DNA from: Caldicoprobacter oshimai DSM 21659
GTDB taxonomy: Bacteria > Bacillota > Clostridia > Caldicoprobacterales > Caldicoprobacteraceae
Direction of reading: 5' to 3'
Assembly (NCBI GenBank): GCA_000526435.1
Contig: JAGB01000002.1
Coordinates: forward strand, 496,001-560,000
Length of the DNA stretch: 64,000 bases
Position 1 is the first letter of the stretch. Each line of letters begins with the position of its first letter. A model generated the notes under the pieces. It was not told where the DNA came from, ran no database searches, and was given only the letters and a program-made list of their open reading frames with translations. The position numbers and the translations under genes were made by a program. This document shows positions 9,855 through 18,553 of this stretch, piece by piece.

Positions 9855-10781
9855 CTATCTACCGATGTCAAAAAAATTCCCGCCTCTGAATGCAGCAATA
9901 GTCCTCAAGTCTATATACGATGGACAATTATCATACGGCATATACCCTTCACCATAAAATGAGGCTTCATATCTTGGAACGCAATAACCGTTATCTATAT
10001 ACATAACCCTTTTGCCGTATTTCCTCTGCCCAATCCACAGGCCCAGGGCAAAGATTATAACGATGAGCGCCCACACAACCGCTTTATCCGACAGTCTGCG
10101 CTCGCGGTACAACCCCACGGCATTTGCGGCCAAAAATCCCCCTATCAGGCCTCCTATATGACCCCAGTTGTCAATGCCCGGCTGAATAAAGCCGAACAAC
10201 AGGTTAATGCCTATTATGATAAACAACCCAGGGCCAAAAGCCCGCTGGAATGTGTTACGCCTTCGCTTACGGAAATAAAGCAACGAACCCATAAGCCCGA
10301 ATATGGCGCCAGAGGCGCCGGCTGCAGGATTGGGGCTGAATAGATAGCTGAACAGGCTACCCATCAGCCCCGACAATACATATATTATCACAAACCGGAT
10401 TTTCCCATACAGCTTCTCCACTATCGGCCCGTATACATAGAGGGCATATGAATTGAACAAGAGGTGCATAACCCCTACATGCAGGAACATGGCGGTAAAA
10501 AGGCGCCAGTACTCCCCTTCAGCAATCAATTCGTTCACCTTGGCACCAAAGTACAGCAGCTGATGGTTTAAACTGATATCAAATACCGTGCCTATAAAGC
10601 TCATGACAAGCCATACGGCAACATTCAAACCCAGAATAGTGTATGTAACGTACGGCGGACTGGGGTCCAGCCGTATATCGGCGTTTTCCCAGCTATCATG
10701 TGTTCCACCCGCATCCCACTCATCGATGACCTCATACTCTCCCTCTATGATGTCCGGGTCGCGGTCCCATTCATACCTCAT
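9855..10781 (-). CDS. Rhomboid-family intramembrane serine protease
   Basis: Membrane serine protease of about 308 residues. A soluble acidic N-terminus (rich in Asp/Glu, about 45 residues) precedes the first helix TILGLNVAVWLVMSFIG. The rhomboid core shows MFLHVGVMHLLFNSYALYVYGP, the nucleophile Ser in GASGAIFGLMG, and the catalytic His in NWGHIGGLIGGFLAAN. After a final helix (AVVWALIVIIFALGLWIG) there is a 50-residue extracytoplasmic or cytoplasmic tail with two Cys. The start at 10781 has AAGGAGG 6 bases upstream; the longer frame to 10799 lacks such a site. It follows the aminotransferase gene with a 14-base gap, so likely in the same transcript. Substrate unknown. Confidence 0.92.
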   Translation of the reverse strand: MRYEWDRDPDIIEGEYEVIDEWDAGGTHDSWENADIRLDPSPPYVTYTILGLNVAVWLVMSFIGTVFDISLNHQLLYFGAKVNELIAEGEYWRLFTAMFLHVGVMHLLFNSYALYVYGPIVEKLYGKIRFVIIYVLSGLMGSLFSYLFSPNPAAGASGAIFGLMGSLLYFRKRRRNTFQRAFGPGLFIIIGINLLFGFIQPGIDNWGHIGGLIGGFLAANAVGLYRERRLSDKAVVWALIVIIFALGLWIGQRKYGKRVMYIDNGYCVPRYEASFYGEGYMPYDNCPSYIDLRTIAAFRGGNFFDIGR

Positions 10782-10795
10782 GATAACCTCCTTAG

Positions 10796-11974
10796 TCACA
10801 GTATCTTTTTCAAAAAGTTGCCTATTCGTTTTATGGCTTCATTGATGTTGTCGATTGAATAAGCATAGGAACACCTTATAAACCCCTCACCGCTGGCCCC
10901 AAAAGCTGTGCCTGGAACCACGGCAACCTTCTGATCCAGCAGCAACTTTTCGCAAAACTCTTCCGACGTCATTCCGGTTTTCTTTATCGATGGGAAGACA
11001 TAGAACGCTCCTTTGGGTTCGTAGCATTCCAGCCCTATCTCCCTAAAACCGTTCACCATGACTTTTCGCCGCATGTTGTACTGTTTAACCATGTACTCCA
11101 CCGAAGCAAAACCATCTTCGAACCCCTTTCTGAGAGCTTCGATGGCTGCCACCTGAGCCATTATTGGAGCGCACAAGGTTGTATACTGATGAATCTTGAC
11201 CATGGCGCCAATAAGTGCAGGATGCCCTGCGGCATATCCCAGTCGCCAACCCGTCATGGCAAAGGCCTTGGAAAAACCGTTTATAACTACAGTGCGTTCC
11301 TTCATGTCTGGCAGGCTGGCTATGCTGACGTGCCTTTGACCATAAGTTAATTCGGCATAAATTTCATCGGATATGACAATAATATCAGTGCGGCGCAGTA
11401 CCTGCGCGATTGCCTCCAAATCTTCCATAGTCATGATGGCTCCGGTAGGATTGTTGGGATAGGGCAAAATAAGGGCTTTTGTCTTCGGGGTGATCTTCTG
11501 CTCCAGCTTGTCAGGAGTCAAACGAAACTCGTCCTCTGGCCTGCACTCCACCGCCACGGCCTTAGCCCCCGCAAAACGGACGCAGGGCATATAAGCCACA
11601 TATGACGGGTCGGGTATCAAAACCTCATCCTCTGGATTGAGGATTGCACGCAATGCCAAATCTATGGCTTCGCTGGCACCAACAGTCACCAGTATCTCAT
11701 TTTTAGGGTTATACTCCAGCCCAAATCGCCTGCTCAAGTAACAGCTTATGGCTTTTCTAAGCTCTGGCATCCCCCAATTTGAGGTATAATACGTCATCCC
11801 CTTTTCCAGGGAATAAATACATGCTTCGCGCACGTTCCACGGGGTAACAAAATCGGGCTCACCCACCCCCAGAGAAATAACACCTTCCATCTCGCTGGCG
11901 ATATCAAAAAACTTTCGTATGCCTGACGGTGGTACCTCCTTCACCCGCTCGGCTATCTTGCTTTCCACGTTCAT
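10796..11974 (-). CDS. Class I/II PLP-dependent aminotransferase (PatA-like)
   Basis: Fold-type I aminotransferase, 392 residues, normal length. Visible motifs: ISLGVGEPDFVTP near the start, the conserved Asn in PYPNNPTG, Asp-Tyr equivalent VISDEIYAELTYG, the PLP Lys in INGFSKAFAMTGWRLGY, and the substrate Arg region GFIRCSYAYS. The closest broad group is the aspartate/aromatic aminotransferases often annotated patA; I cannot assign the substrate. The start overlaps the stop of the upstream Lrp/AsnC gene by 4 bases, so the regulator and enzyme are translationally coupled. Lrp-type regulators often control amino-acid metabolism, which fits. Confidence 0.92.
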   Translation of the reverse strand: MNVESKIAERVKEVPPSGIRKFFDIASEMEGVISLGVGEPDFVTPWNVREACIYSLEKGMTYYTSNWGMPELRKAISCYLSRRFGLEYNPKNEILVTVGASEAIDLALRAILNPEDEVLIPDPSYVAYMPCVRFAGAKAVAVECRPEDEFRLTPDKLEQKITPKTKALILPYPNNPTGAIMTMEDLEAIAQVLRRTDIIVISDEIYAELTYGQRHVSIASLPDMKERTVVINGFSKAFAMTGWRLGYAAGHPALIGAMVKIHQYTTLCAPIMAQVAAIEALRKGFEDGFASVEYMVKQYNMRRKVMVNGFREIGLECYEPKGAFYVFPSIKKTGMTSEEFCEKLLLDQKVAVVPGTAFGASGEGFIRCSYAYSIDNINEAIKRIGNFLKKIL

Positions 11975-12453
11975 GGTACGATCACCTGCCTGTAATCTTT
12001 TTCTTCATCTTCCAATATAACTCCATCCACCTTGTACTTCTTCAAAACGAAGTGCGTGGCCGTACTGAGCACCGAATCCAACACCGACAACTTTTCGGCG
12101 ACGAAAAAAGCCACCTCCTTCATGGTTCGCCCTTCAATCATGACAGCTAGGTCATAGTCCCCCGACATAAGGTAAACCGACTTAACCTCGGGAAATTTGT
12201 AAATCCGCTCCACGATAGCATCAAACCCCTGGTCCCTCTGAGGGGTTACCTTTACCTCGATAAGGGCTGTAACGTATTCCCTGTCAGTTTTGTCCCAGTT
12301 GACTATGGTGTTGTATTTCACTATAACCTTGTTTTTTTCAAGCTCCGCTATTTTCTGCTTTACGGTCTCCACGTCCGTCCCCAGCATCACAGCTATCTCT
12401 TCAGGAGTCCTCCTGCTATCCTCGTTCAATATTTCAAGAATCTCATTGACCAT
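11971..12453 (-). CDS. Lrp/AsnC-family transcriptional regulator
   Basis: Regulator of 160 residues. Residues 1-50 form a winged helix-turn-helix (ILNEDSRRTPEEIAVMLGTD then VKQKIAELEKNKVIVKYN). Residues 62-145 form the ligand-binding RAM domain (ALIEVKVTPQRDQGF, VYLMSGDYDLAVMIEGR). RAM domains bind amino acids and control oligomer state; the effector here is unknown. First gene of a likely operon with the aminotransferase, which it overlaps by 4 bases, and probably the rhomboid gene. The ATG at 12453 is preceded by AAGGAGAGGG. Autoregulation is likely by family precedent but no operator is identifiable by eye. Confidence 0.93.
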   Translation of the reverse strand: MVNEILEILNEDSRRTPEEIAVMLGTDVETVKQKIAELEKNKVIVKYNTIVNWDKTDREYVTALIEVKVTPQRDQGFDAIVERIYKFPEVKSVYLMSGDYDLAVMIEGRTMKEVAFFVAEKLSVLDSVLSTATHFVLKKYKVDGVILEDEEKDYRQVIVP

Positions 12454-12516
12454 AAGCCAACCCTCTCCTTCTTTTTGTGAAGGTATATTTGGATAATTGT
12501 ATCACTCACTTGCAAC

Positions 12517-13890
12517 TTACGTCAATACACGTCGCAGCCCCTTGGGGTAATAATTTTTCAAGAGCCCATCCGACAGCTTACCCCATCCCAAGGAATAACC
12601 GTCGACGGTTATAAGCACCCATCCCTTTCCATCAAACCCTGTAAGGGTGAACCCCTCCAGATACTGCATTACCTCCTTTGAATCGCTTGAAAAGTCAATG
12701 CTTTGTACCACAGATTCCTTTCTGGCAGACATGGCCAGGGCATGGCCGGGAATAAACCTTCCCTTTCTGATGGTGCCCAGCCTGAAACCCGGCCGCAGCA
12801 CCTTAAGCCCGCTTAAATCTGGAAGGGATGGCGGTATCCAGTACAGCTGGTCCTTATGCACATAAAGATGATCTTCTATGAACTCTCTCATATATTCCTT
12901 CATAAAGCACTCATACTCAACTGGCAGCTTGCTTATTCCTCTGCGTTTGTAGAAAAGTGGTAAAGTGCTGGCACCGCCATCTGCCTTCTTTTCAAACAAC
13001 GCCATAAAATGCCCCTCGCCCTTTATTTTATGAGGCCAAAGCCGGAAAGTCTTCACAAGTTCCGGACTTCCGTTTACCCACTCGGGTACACCTCTGTCAA
13101 ACCACTTGAAGTGAACATCCTCCACCAGCGAAAAATCAGGGTGCTCTTTTAAAAACCAGTCCACCACTCCCTCGTTTTCCTCGGGAGAAAAGGTACAGGT
13201 TGAATACACCATCCTTCCTCCCGGGGCTAGCATTTCGGCCGCATGCTTTAATATGCTTTTTTGCCTCACGCTAATCCTATCGGGAAGGGTGTAAGACCAC
13301 ACAGAGCACATATCAGGCCTCTTTCTAAACATCCCCTCGCCCGAACAGGGAGCATCCACCAGTATGCGGTCAAAATAGTTCTTGAACACCGCCGCCAGCC
13401 TGCCAGGCGTCTCTTGAGTAATGGCGGCATTCCTAACGCCCAGCCTCTCCAAATTTTCGCCCAAAACGATGACGCGCGAAGCATCGATTTCATTTGCCAG
13501 TAAAAATCCCTTGCCCTTTAAGCGGGCGGCTATCTGGAATGATTTCCCACCAGGTGCGGCGCACAAATCGAGCACCTTGTGTCCCGGCCTTACCCCCAGC
13601 AGTTCGGCCGGCGCCATAGCGCTGGGCTCCTGAATGTAATACAGGCCGGCATAGTAATAGGGGTGCTTCCCCGGGCGATCCTGGTCACCGTAGTAAAACC
13701 CGCCTTCCGCCCATGGAACGGGCTTTAGCTCAAAAGGAGCAAGGGACAGAAAATCCTCTATGGCGATCTTTAAGGTATTTACCCTTAAGCCCTGGTAAGG
13801 GGGATTTTTAAAACAAGCCATGAACTTGGGATACTCAGGGCCCAGCAGGCCCTTCATCTTATCAACAAAATCCTCAGGCAAATTGCTCAC
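12517..13890 (-). CDS. RsmF/NOL1-type rRNA (cytosine-C5)-methyltransferase
   Basis: SAM-dependent RNA m5C methyltransferase of the RsmB/RsmF/NOL1 family, 457 residues. Seen: N-terminal RGLRVNTLK-like region (YQGLRVNTLKIAI), SAM motif I VLDLCAAPGGKS, motif IV with the first Cys in DAPCSGEGMFRK, and motif VI with the second Cys in YSTCTFSPEENEGVV. The C-terminal 150 residues match the RsmF-type extension with a PUA-like end (GFRLGTIRKGRFIPGHALAM, GWVLITVDGYSLGWGK). Both catalytic Cys are present. The GTG start overlaps the stop of the mannose-6-phosphate isomerase gene by 4 bases. The likely target is 16S rRNA (C1407 in E. coli numbering), by family analogy. Confidence 0.92.
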   Translation of the reverse strand: MSNLPEDFVDKMKGLLGPEYPKFMACFKNPPYQGLRVNTLKIAIEDFLSLAPFELKPVPWAEGGFYYGDQDRPGKHPYYYAGLYYIQEPSAMAPAELLGVRPGHKVLDLCAAPGGKSFQIAARLKGKGFLLANEIDASRVIVLGENLERLGVRNAAITQETPGRLAAVFKNYFDRILVDAPCSGEGMFRKRPDMCSVWSYTLPDRISVRQKSILKHAAEMLAPGGRMVYSTCTFSPEENEGVVDWFLKEHPDFSLVEDVHFKWFDRGVPEWVNGSPELVKTFRLWPHKIKGEGHFMALFEKKADGGASTLPLFYKRRGISKLPVEYECFMKEYMREFIEDHLYVHKDQLYWIPPSLPDLSGLKVLRPGFRLGTIRKGRFIPGHALAMSARKESVVQSIDFSSDSKEVMQYLEGFTLTGFDGKGWVLITVDGYSLGWGKLSDGLLKNYYPKGLRRVLT

Positions 13891-14966
13891 TTTTCCACAT
13901 CATCCCCTTCAAATAAGCCTGCGATGGCTTTAAGCTGTTCTTCAGTAAAACCTCTGGCTTTAAGCGGCCCAGTTATATCCCTTTTCTTGTTAGGGACATA
14001 TGCCTTTATTATGGTGCACTCCCCTTCAATCATATAATCTCCCAGACAGGCCGGTATGAGAACCGAATCACCGGGCTTAAAAGGCTGACTGCCCTGGCTG
14101 TACAATATCTCGCCCTGCCCCTCCACCGCCGTTAACGTAAAAAATTTAGACCCATCGGCCATCTCTTTCATGCAGCCATGGCACTCCAACTTTTCAACAG
14201 CGAAATAGCCACAGGCCACATAGTATGTACGCCTGCCGCCTTCTTCTTCGGCGGGTAAGCCGGGCAGCTTGTCCTTTGCCAGCCTTCCACTGAAATCTAT
14301 CACGTCCAGTGCTTTGTCCACATGGAGCGTTCTGGGTTTACCATCATCTCCGAGTCGGTTCCAGTCATATACCCTGTATGTGGTATCGGAATTCTGCTGA
14401 ATCTCGCATATCAAAATTCCCGGCCCTATGGCATGCACTACCCCGGCCGGTATATACAGCACGTCTCCGGCCTGTACTTCGACGCTTCTCAAGTACTTTT
14501 CCAGACGTCCAGCCTTTACAGCCTCCTCAAACTCTTCTCTGGTGGTTCCCGGCACAAGGCCGTAAATCAGGCTGGCACCAGGCTGTGCATGGATGATATA
14601 CCACATCTCGGTTTTACCCGGCTGGCCTCCCTCATGCAATGCCGCATATTCATCGTCAGGATGCACCTGCACAGAGAGGAACTCTGTAGCATCAAGAAGC
14701 TTTATGAGCAAAGGGAACTTATTCCCAAACCTTCTTTGCACCTCGTCTCCCAATAGCTGGCTTCCATAGGAGTCAATGAGCTGCCTCAAGGTCATTCCTT
14801 TGAGAGGGCCGTTGGCCACCACGCTGGTACCGTTCGGATGGCAGGCCACATCCCAGCTCTCCCCTATCCTATCAGATGGAAGCTTCCTGCCATATTTCTT
14901 TTGAAGAGCATTACCACCCCATATCTTCTCCTTTAATATGGGATCAAACAGCAATGGATACAGCAC
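13887..14966 (-). CDS. manA: Mannose-6-phosphate isomerase, class I
   Basis: Interconverts mannose 6-phosphate and fructose 6-phosphate; cytosolic zinc enzyme. Seen: YPLLFDPILKEKIWGG at the N-terminus, IGESWDVACHPNG, LIKLLDATEFLSVQVHPDDE with the metal-binding Gln and His, GKTEMWYII with the metal Glu, and the active-site stretch YIPAGVVHAIGPGILICEIQ. About 359 residues, typical of the short Firmicute form. A longer frame begins at 14996, but the GTG at 14966 lies 6 bases after GGAGGGGG. The downstream RNA methyltransferase overlaps its stop by 4 bases. Confidence 0.93.
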   Translation of the reverse strand: MLYPLLFDPILKEKIWGGNALQKKYGRKLPSDRIGESWDVACHPNGTSVVANGPLKGMTLRQLIDSYGSQLLGDEVQRRFGNKFPLLIKLLDATEFLSVQVHPDDEYAALHEGGQPGKTEMWYIIHAQPGASLIYGLVPGTTREEFEEAVKAGRLEKYLRSVEVQAGDVLYIPAGVVHAIGPGILICEIQQNSDTTYRVYDWNRLGDDGKPRTLHVDKALDVIDFSGRLAKDKLPGLPAEEEGGRRTYYVACGYFAVEKLECHGCMKEMADGSKFFTLTAVEGQGEILYSQGSQPFKPGDSVLIPACLGDYMIEGECTIIKAYVPNKKRDITGPLKARGFTEEQLKAIAGLFEGDDVEK

Positions 14967-15087
14967 CGCACTCCCCCTCCGGTTATTGCCTTGCATTTAT
15001 TTCACCGTAAAAATTTTGCCGACCAATCACCCTTCTATTATAACGATTTAAGGCCAAAAAATGAAGGACAATGTTTCAAATAAAAAA

Positions 15088-15107
15088 CTTCCGGTTGACG
15101 CCGGAAG
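15088..15107 (-). terminator. Rho-independent terminator after the vanW-like gene
   Basis: Perfect 7-bp stem CTTCCGG/CCGGAAG with a 6-base loop, followed on the minus strand by TTTTTTATTT. It lies 29 bases beyond the vanW-like stop codon and ends that transcript before manA's promoter region. Confidence 0.85.
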
Positions 15108-15136
15108 CATGAAAAAGCCAATCAAGATGCAATTAT

Positions 15137-16717
15137 TCAGTTCCCCTGGCTGCCCTGTCCTTGTTGCTCATCTACCATTTCATCTGAAGAAACTTCGGTA
15201 CCATTTTGGGTTGACGGCGTACTGCCACTGCCGGCAGGCTGTCCATTCGGTTTTTGTGCCTCCACAGGAGGTTCAGCTTCAGGAGCCTCCTGTTCAGGAG
15301 GTTTTGGTGGTCCTACCCTTTTCTTGCCCACAATCCTGGGATAGTTGCTGTATGCCTCTTTGACCCTCTTGATTTCCTTTCCGTCCTTGTAATACACGCG
15401 ATAGGTCTGCACCTTGATGCCCGGCCTGGATTCATATTCTATAATCTCTTCGCCGGGCTTCAAGCTATTGTCCTGTACCACCTTTTCAGGTGGCTTTTCG
15501 GTCCGCTCCAATATTACCGACACCAGCTCTATCCTATCGTAATCAGTGGGCGCCTTGCCGTATACCTCAACATAAAGCCTCCCACCACTGATATACCTGT
15601 TGAAAAATACCGGCGTGTCCTTGTTGTTCCTGATCTTTAAGTCAAGATTAGGATAGTTTACTGTCGCATCCTGACCTACTTCTGTATAGGCTGAAGGCCA
15701 TGAATGATGCCACCGTTCCACTATCTCCAGGTCAGCGCGTACAGCAGCGCCGTATAAAGTGGTGGAGGTCTGGCAATTGCCTCCCCCTGGCTCGTCTACC
15801 AGCTTTTTCCCTTCTTTAATGACCGGGGCATCCAGATACCCGTGCGCTTTATCCCTGGGACCTGTTGCCTCGTTAAATGAGAACACTTCCCCTGGGTCAA
15901 GGCGAAGCCCATCAAAGCTCTTAGAAGAAAGGGTTATATTATGAATTCTCTCAGGGGTACCGCTCAACTTGGTGGAATAAACGGCAATCCTGCTGGTCCA
16001 GGTTTTGACCTCCTCCAAAGTATATTTGGGGTAAAGCGTTTGAACCGGAATCTCATAAGGAGTAAAGTCCCTGGCATCCACCTTGGCCTTTATATCGGCC
16101 ATAGCCTGTTCAATCAGCATTCCTTTTCCTATGACCTCTTTCGTGAAGGTAAACTTTTGCTTGCTATCAGGATGAAACTCAATCTGGGCATCTACAGGCT
16201 GGATGTTTATCTGCTGAGCAATTGCCTCCAGCTCATCCTTAAGAAGAGAGACGTCATAGGTCAAAGCAGTGGTAAAATGTCGCCCTTTCTTACCAACTTC
16301 ATATATCTCCATAAGCCGCTCAAAGATGTTGCCCCGCCGTCCCACCTGATAGGCTTCTTTCACAACATCCTCTATGTTGAAGCTTGCACCAATGTCCCGG
16401 TAGCTGTATTCCCATTGGTGCTCTCCATGCCGCAGTATTAACTTCATCGCATCCAGCTCAGGTTGGCGAAGGTCACGGATGGCTTTCAGCCCTTCCTCAA
16501 ACGTCAACCCTTGCAGGGATACGCCGTCAACCGTCACTCCAGGATAAAACCTGTCACTGCTTAAAATATGATAGGCATAAGCGCTTACCCCCAAAACCGC
16601 TAAAAAAATGACGGTAAAAATCATCATCAATACCGCTTTGTACATTGCATCTTTTTTCTTTCGTTGTACAGCTTTTCTCCGCACAGCCTCTCGCTTAGAC
16701 TGAGTAGTGGATTGCAT
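15137..16717 (-). CDS. VanW-family protein with G5-like domain
   Basis: Membrane-anchored extracytoplasmic protein of 526 residues. A basic N-terminus (about 25 residues) precedes one transmembrane helix (LMMIFTVIFLAVLGVSAYAY). Residues about 55-230 match the peptidoglycan-binding-like region that precedes VanW in YoaR-type proteins. The VanW core is SFDGLRLDPGEVFSFNEATG, then EPGGGNCQTSTTLYGAAVRA and ERWHHSWPSAYTEVGQDA. Residues about 405-460 look like a G5 domain (GEEIIEYESRPGIKVQTYRV). The last 60 residues are Pro/Glu/Gln/Ser-rich and likely disordered. The family is often linked to cell-wall or spore functions; no reaction is established. Start ATG at 16717 has GAGGTAAG in front. A terminator follows the gene. 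Confidence 0.9.
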   Translation of the reverse strand: MQSTTQSKREAVRRKAVQRKKKDAMYKAVLMMIFTVIFLAVLGVSAYAYHILSSDRFYPGVTVDGVSLQGLTFEEGLKAIRDLRQPELDAMKLILRHGEHQWEYSYRDIGASFNIEDVVKEAYQVGRRGNIFERLMEIYEVGKKGRHFTTALTYDVSLLKDELEAIAQQINIQPVDAQIEFHPDSKQKFTFTKEVIGKGMLIEQAMADIKAKVDARDFTPYEIPVQTLYPKYTLEEVKTWTSRIAVYSTKLSGTPERIHNITLSSKSFDGLRLDPGEVFSFNEATGPRDKAHGYLDAPVIKEGKKLVDEPGGGNCQTSTTLYGAAVRADLEIVERWHHSWPSAYTEVGQDATVNYPNLDLKIRNNKDTPVFFNRYISGGRLYVEVYGKAPTDYDRIELVSVILERTEKPPEKVVQDNSLKPGEEIIEYESRPGIKVQTYRVYYKDGKEIKRVKEAYSNYPRIVGKKRVGPPKPPEQEAPEAEPPVEAQKPNGQPAGSGSTPSTQNGTEVSSDEMVDEQQGQGSQGN

Positions 16718-16866
16718 TCATCTTACCTCCGCTCATTACAGGGGCTTACCCATTTATTTTTATACCATCAGCACTTTACGTTCATACAATTTATATAGTA
16801 GAATAACCTCAAGCAGAAGTAAATATGTTATGCCATAAAATAATAAAAGCTTAACAGTCTGAAGCA

Positions 16867-16922
16867 AAACCGTAAAGTTTTTTAAAACTTTCGTAACAGT
16901 TTTACCCCACAACTGTTAAGCC
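16867..16922 (-). terminator. Hairpin pair downstream of PRC-barrel gene
   Basis: Just past the PRC-barrel stop the minus strand can form AACAGTT/AACTGTT and then CGAAAGTTTT/AAAACTTTACG with a one-base bulge. The run of T is short and sits inside the stem, so this is a weaker terminator candidate than others here. Confidence 0.4.
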
Positions 16923-16939
16923 CAAATTATAGCCGTTTA

Positions 16940-17680
16940 TCATACGGCCTCAATATTCATGGTAAGCTCAACAAGCTTTCCTCCCGCTTTTACCTTATCG
17001 ATAAGCTCCTCGGTCACTATATCCCCCTCGGCAGCTAACAATTCTCCGCTCTCGCTTATTATCCGTTTAGTCACCTTCTTACCAATGAGAAATCGCCTTT
17101 GCTTTTGTTCGAATAAAGAAGAGCCCTTATCCTTGAATTGCTCATCATCTGCGTTCCCCGCAGACTTGTAAACCTCTTGAGGCAGTCCCTTGCTTTCATC
17201 GGCAGCTGTTTCACTGACACCATTGCGAACAACGAGTATACCTTTACCATAGGTAACTATTTGAGCGGCATCCAGCTCAAATCTCTCCTGGTTTTCCCTA
17301 ATCAACTCACATTTTACAACCCTTCCGTCTCCCTCGTTAAAGTAATATTCTTTCACATTTCCGATGTATTCGCCATTTTGCGTGTAGACCCTGGCTCCGA
17401 TCAGGCCCATCCCTCGTCTTATCAAATCAGGAGCTTCCTTAACCTGTGAAAAAGGCAATATATTTTCCCTGGTCTCTGTGATAACGGCATGGCGTCCCAT
17501 TCCTAACACCTTATCAAAAGGCAATAGTTTGGCGCCCAAATACCATTCCTCATCCTCAATGATGAGGGAGTGTACTTTCCCCTCAGAACAATCAACCAGC
17601 AAATCTCTAACCCTGCCGCACTCAATCCCTTCCCTTACGCATATCAACGGCAACCCTTCAATCTCATGCCTGCCTTTCAC
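16940..17680 (-). CDS. Protein with two PRC-barrel domains
   Basis: About 246 residues. Two PRC-barrel units are visible: residues 8-75 (LPLICVREGIECGRVRDLLV, VHSLIIEDEEWYLGAKLLPF) and 88-160 (LIGARVYTQNGEYIGNVKEY). A C-terminal region ends in GELLAAEGDIVTEELIDKVK, a short motif found in several Clostridial PRC-barrel proteins. No membrane segment. PRC barrels bind proteins or RNA; function here is unknown. The longest frame starts at 17731 without a ribosome site, whereas the GTG at 17680 has GGAG 8 bases upstream. It lies immediately downstream of rex on the same strand and may be co-transcribed. Confidence 0.8.
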   Translation of the reverse strand: MKGRHEIEGLPLICVREGIECGRVRDLLVDCSEGKVHSLIIEDEEWYLGAKLLPFDKVLGMGRHAVITETRENILPFSQVKEAPDLIRRGMGLIGARVYTQNGEYIGNVKEYYFNEGDGRVVKCELIRENQERFELDAAQIVTYGKGILVVRNGVSETAADESKGLPQEVYKSAGNADDEQFKDKGSSLFEQKQRRFLIGKKVTKRIISESGELLAAEGDIVTEELIDKVKAGGKLVELTMNIEAV

Positions 17681-17736
17681 ATTATCAACTCCAATTACCG
17701 CATCATTGACTTCATGATGGCATTCTAGCATGTCGG

Positions 17737-18372
17737 TTACGATTTTGCATTGATTCTATAGCACAGGATGTAAAGGCTATCGCTCAGGTGAACGTTTTCA
17801 ACTATGACATCATCGGGTAGAACCACGTCAATTGGAGCAAAATTCCATATATACTTTATCCCGCAGCTTACCAGAAGTTCAGCCACTTCCTGCGCCTTCT
17901 CCTTGGGGGTACAGATAACCCCTATATCTATATGCTGGCTTGCCACATAGCTTCTCAAATTATCCACATCGTAAATCTCGATACCGCGTATGGACATACC
18001 TATCAAGCGGGGATTGACATCAAACATGGCTTTTATAAAAAAGCCCTCTTTTTCAAAGCCGCTGTAATTTGCTAGAGCCTGACCTAAATTCCCGGCACCC
18101 ACCACTATCATGTTGTACTGCCTGTCCAACCCCAGTATCTTCTTGAACTCCTCGCACAACTCTGCTACATTATAACCGTATCCTTGTTGCCCAAACCCTC
18201 CAAAACAGTTAAAATCCTGCCTAATCTGCGATGCCGTAAGTCCCATTTTCTGTCCCAATTCGCTGGACGACACCCTTTGCACGCCATTTTTTTTGAGCTC
18301 CATAAGGTACCTGTAATATTTGGGCAACCTCCGTATGACTGCCTCGGAAACTCTACGCCTGTCTCTTTCCAT
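17737..18372 (-). CDS. rex: Redox-sensing transcriptional repressor Rex
   Basis: NADH/NAD+-responsive repressor, 211 residues. Winged-helix N-terminus (VIRRLPKYYRYLMELKKNGV, SSELGQKMGLTASQIRQDFN, FGGFGQQGYGYNV) and Rossmann C-terminus (MIVVGAGNLGQALANY, then FDVNPRLIG and IDIGVICTPKEKAQEVAELL). Every diagnostic Rex segment is present. The reading frame extends upstream to 18402, but AGGAGGTGATTTT immediately precedes GTG-ATG, so translation starts at 18375 (GTG) or 18372 (ATG). Rex normally represses fermentation and respiration genes when NADH is low; no clear TTGTGAA-type operator is visible in its own upstream region. Confidence 0.95.
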   Translation of the reverse strand: MERDRRRVSEAVIRRLPKYYRYLMELKKNGVQRVSSSELGQKMGLTASQIRQDFNCFGGFGQQGYGYNVAELCEEFKKILGLDRQYNMIVVGAGNLGQALANYSGFEKEGFFIKAMFDVNPRLIGMSIRGIEIYDVDNLRSYVASQHIDIGVICTPKEKAQEVAELLVSCGIKYIWNFAPIDVVLPDDVIVENVHLSDSLYILCYRINAKS

Positions 18373-18504
18373 CACAAAATCACCTCCTGAAGGGTTAAAC
18401 ACCGTTCAAAGCCATCCCAATCCCATTATTTCGAAATTATTACCATCAATACCAGTGTAACAAATAATACAAGCAAGTTCAATAGCAAACTGCAAAAATA
18501 AAGC

Positions 18505-18544
18505 ATTCCCGGCCTGGTAGCTTCAAAGCCACAAAACCGGGAAT
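18505..18544 (-). terminator. Terminator after the GntR-family gene
   Basis: Perfect 8-bp inverted repeat ATTCCCGG/CCGGGAAT followed on the minus strand by TTTATTTTTG. It lies just downstream of the GntR regulator stop and closes the aconitase-gntR transcript before rex. Confidence 0.8.
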
Positions 18545-18553
18545 ACCTTCTCA

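Noticed and set aside
18403-18480. Rex operator upstream of rex (TTGTTACAC-like word)
   Set aside because: Only one half-site resembles TTGTTAA and the other half is missing, so autoregulation cannot be claimed.
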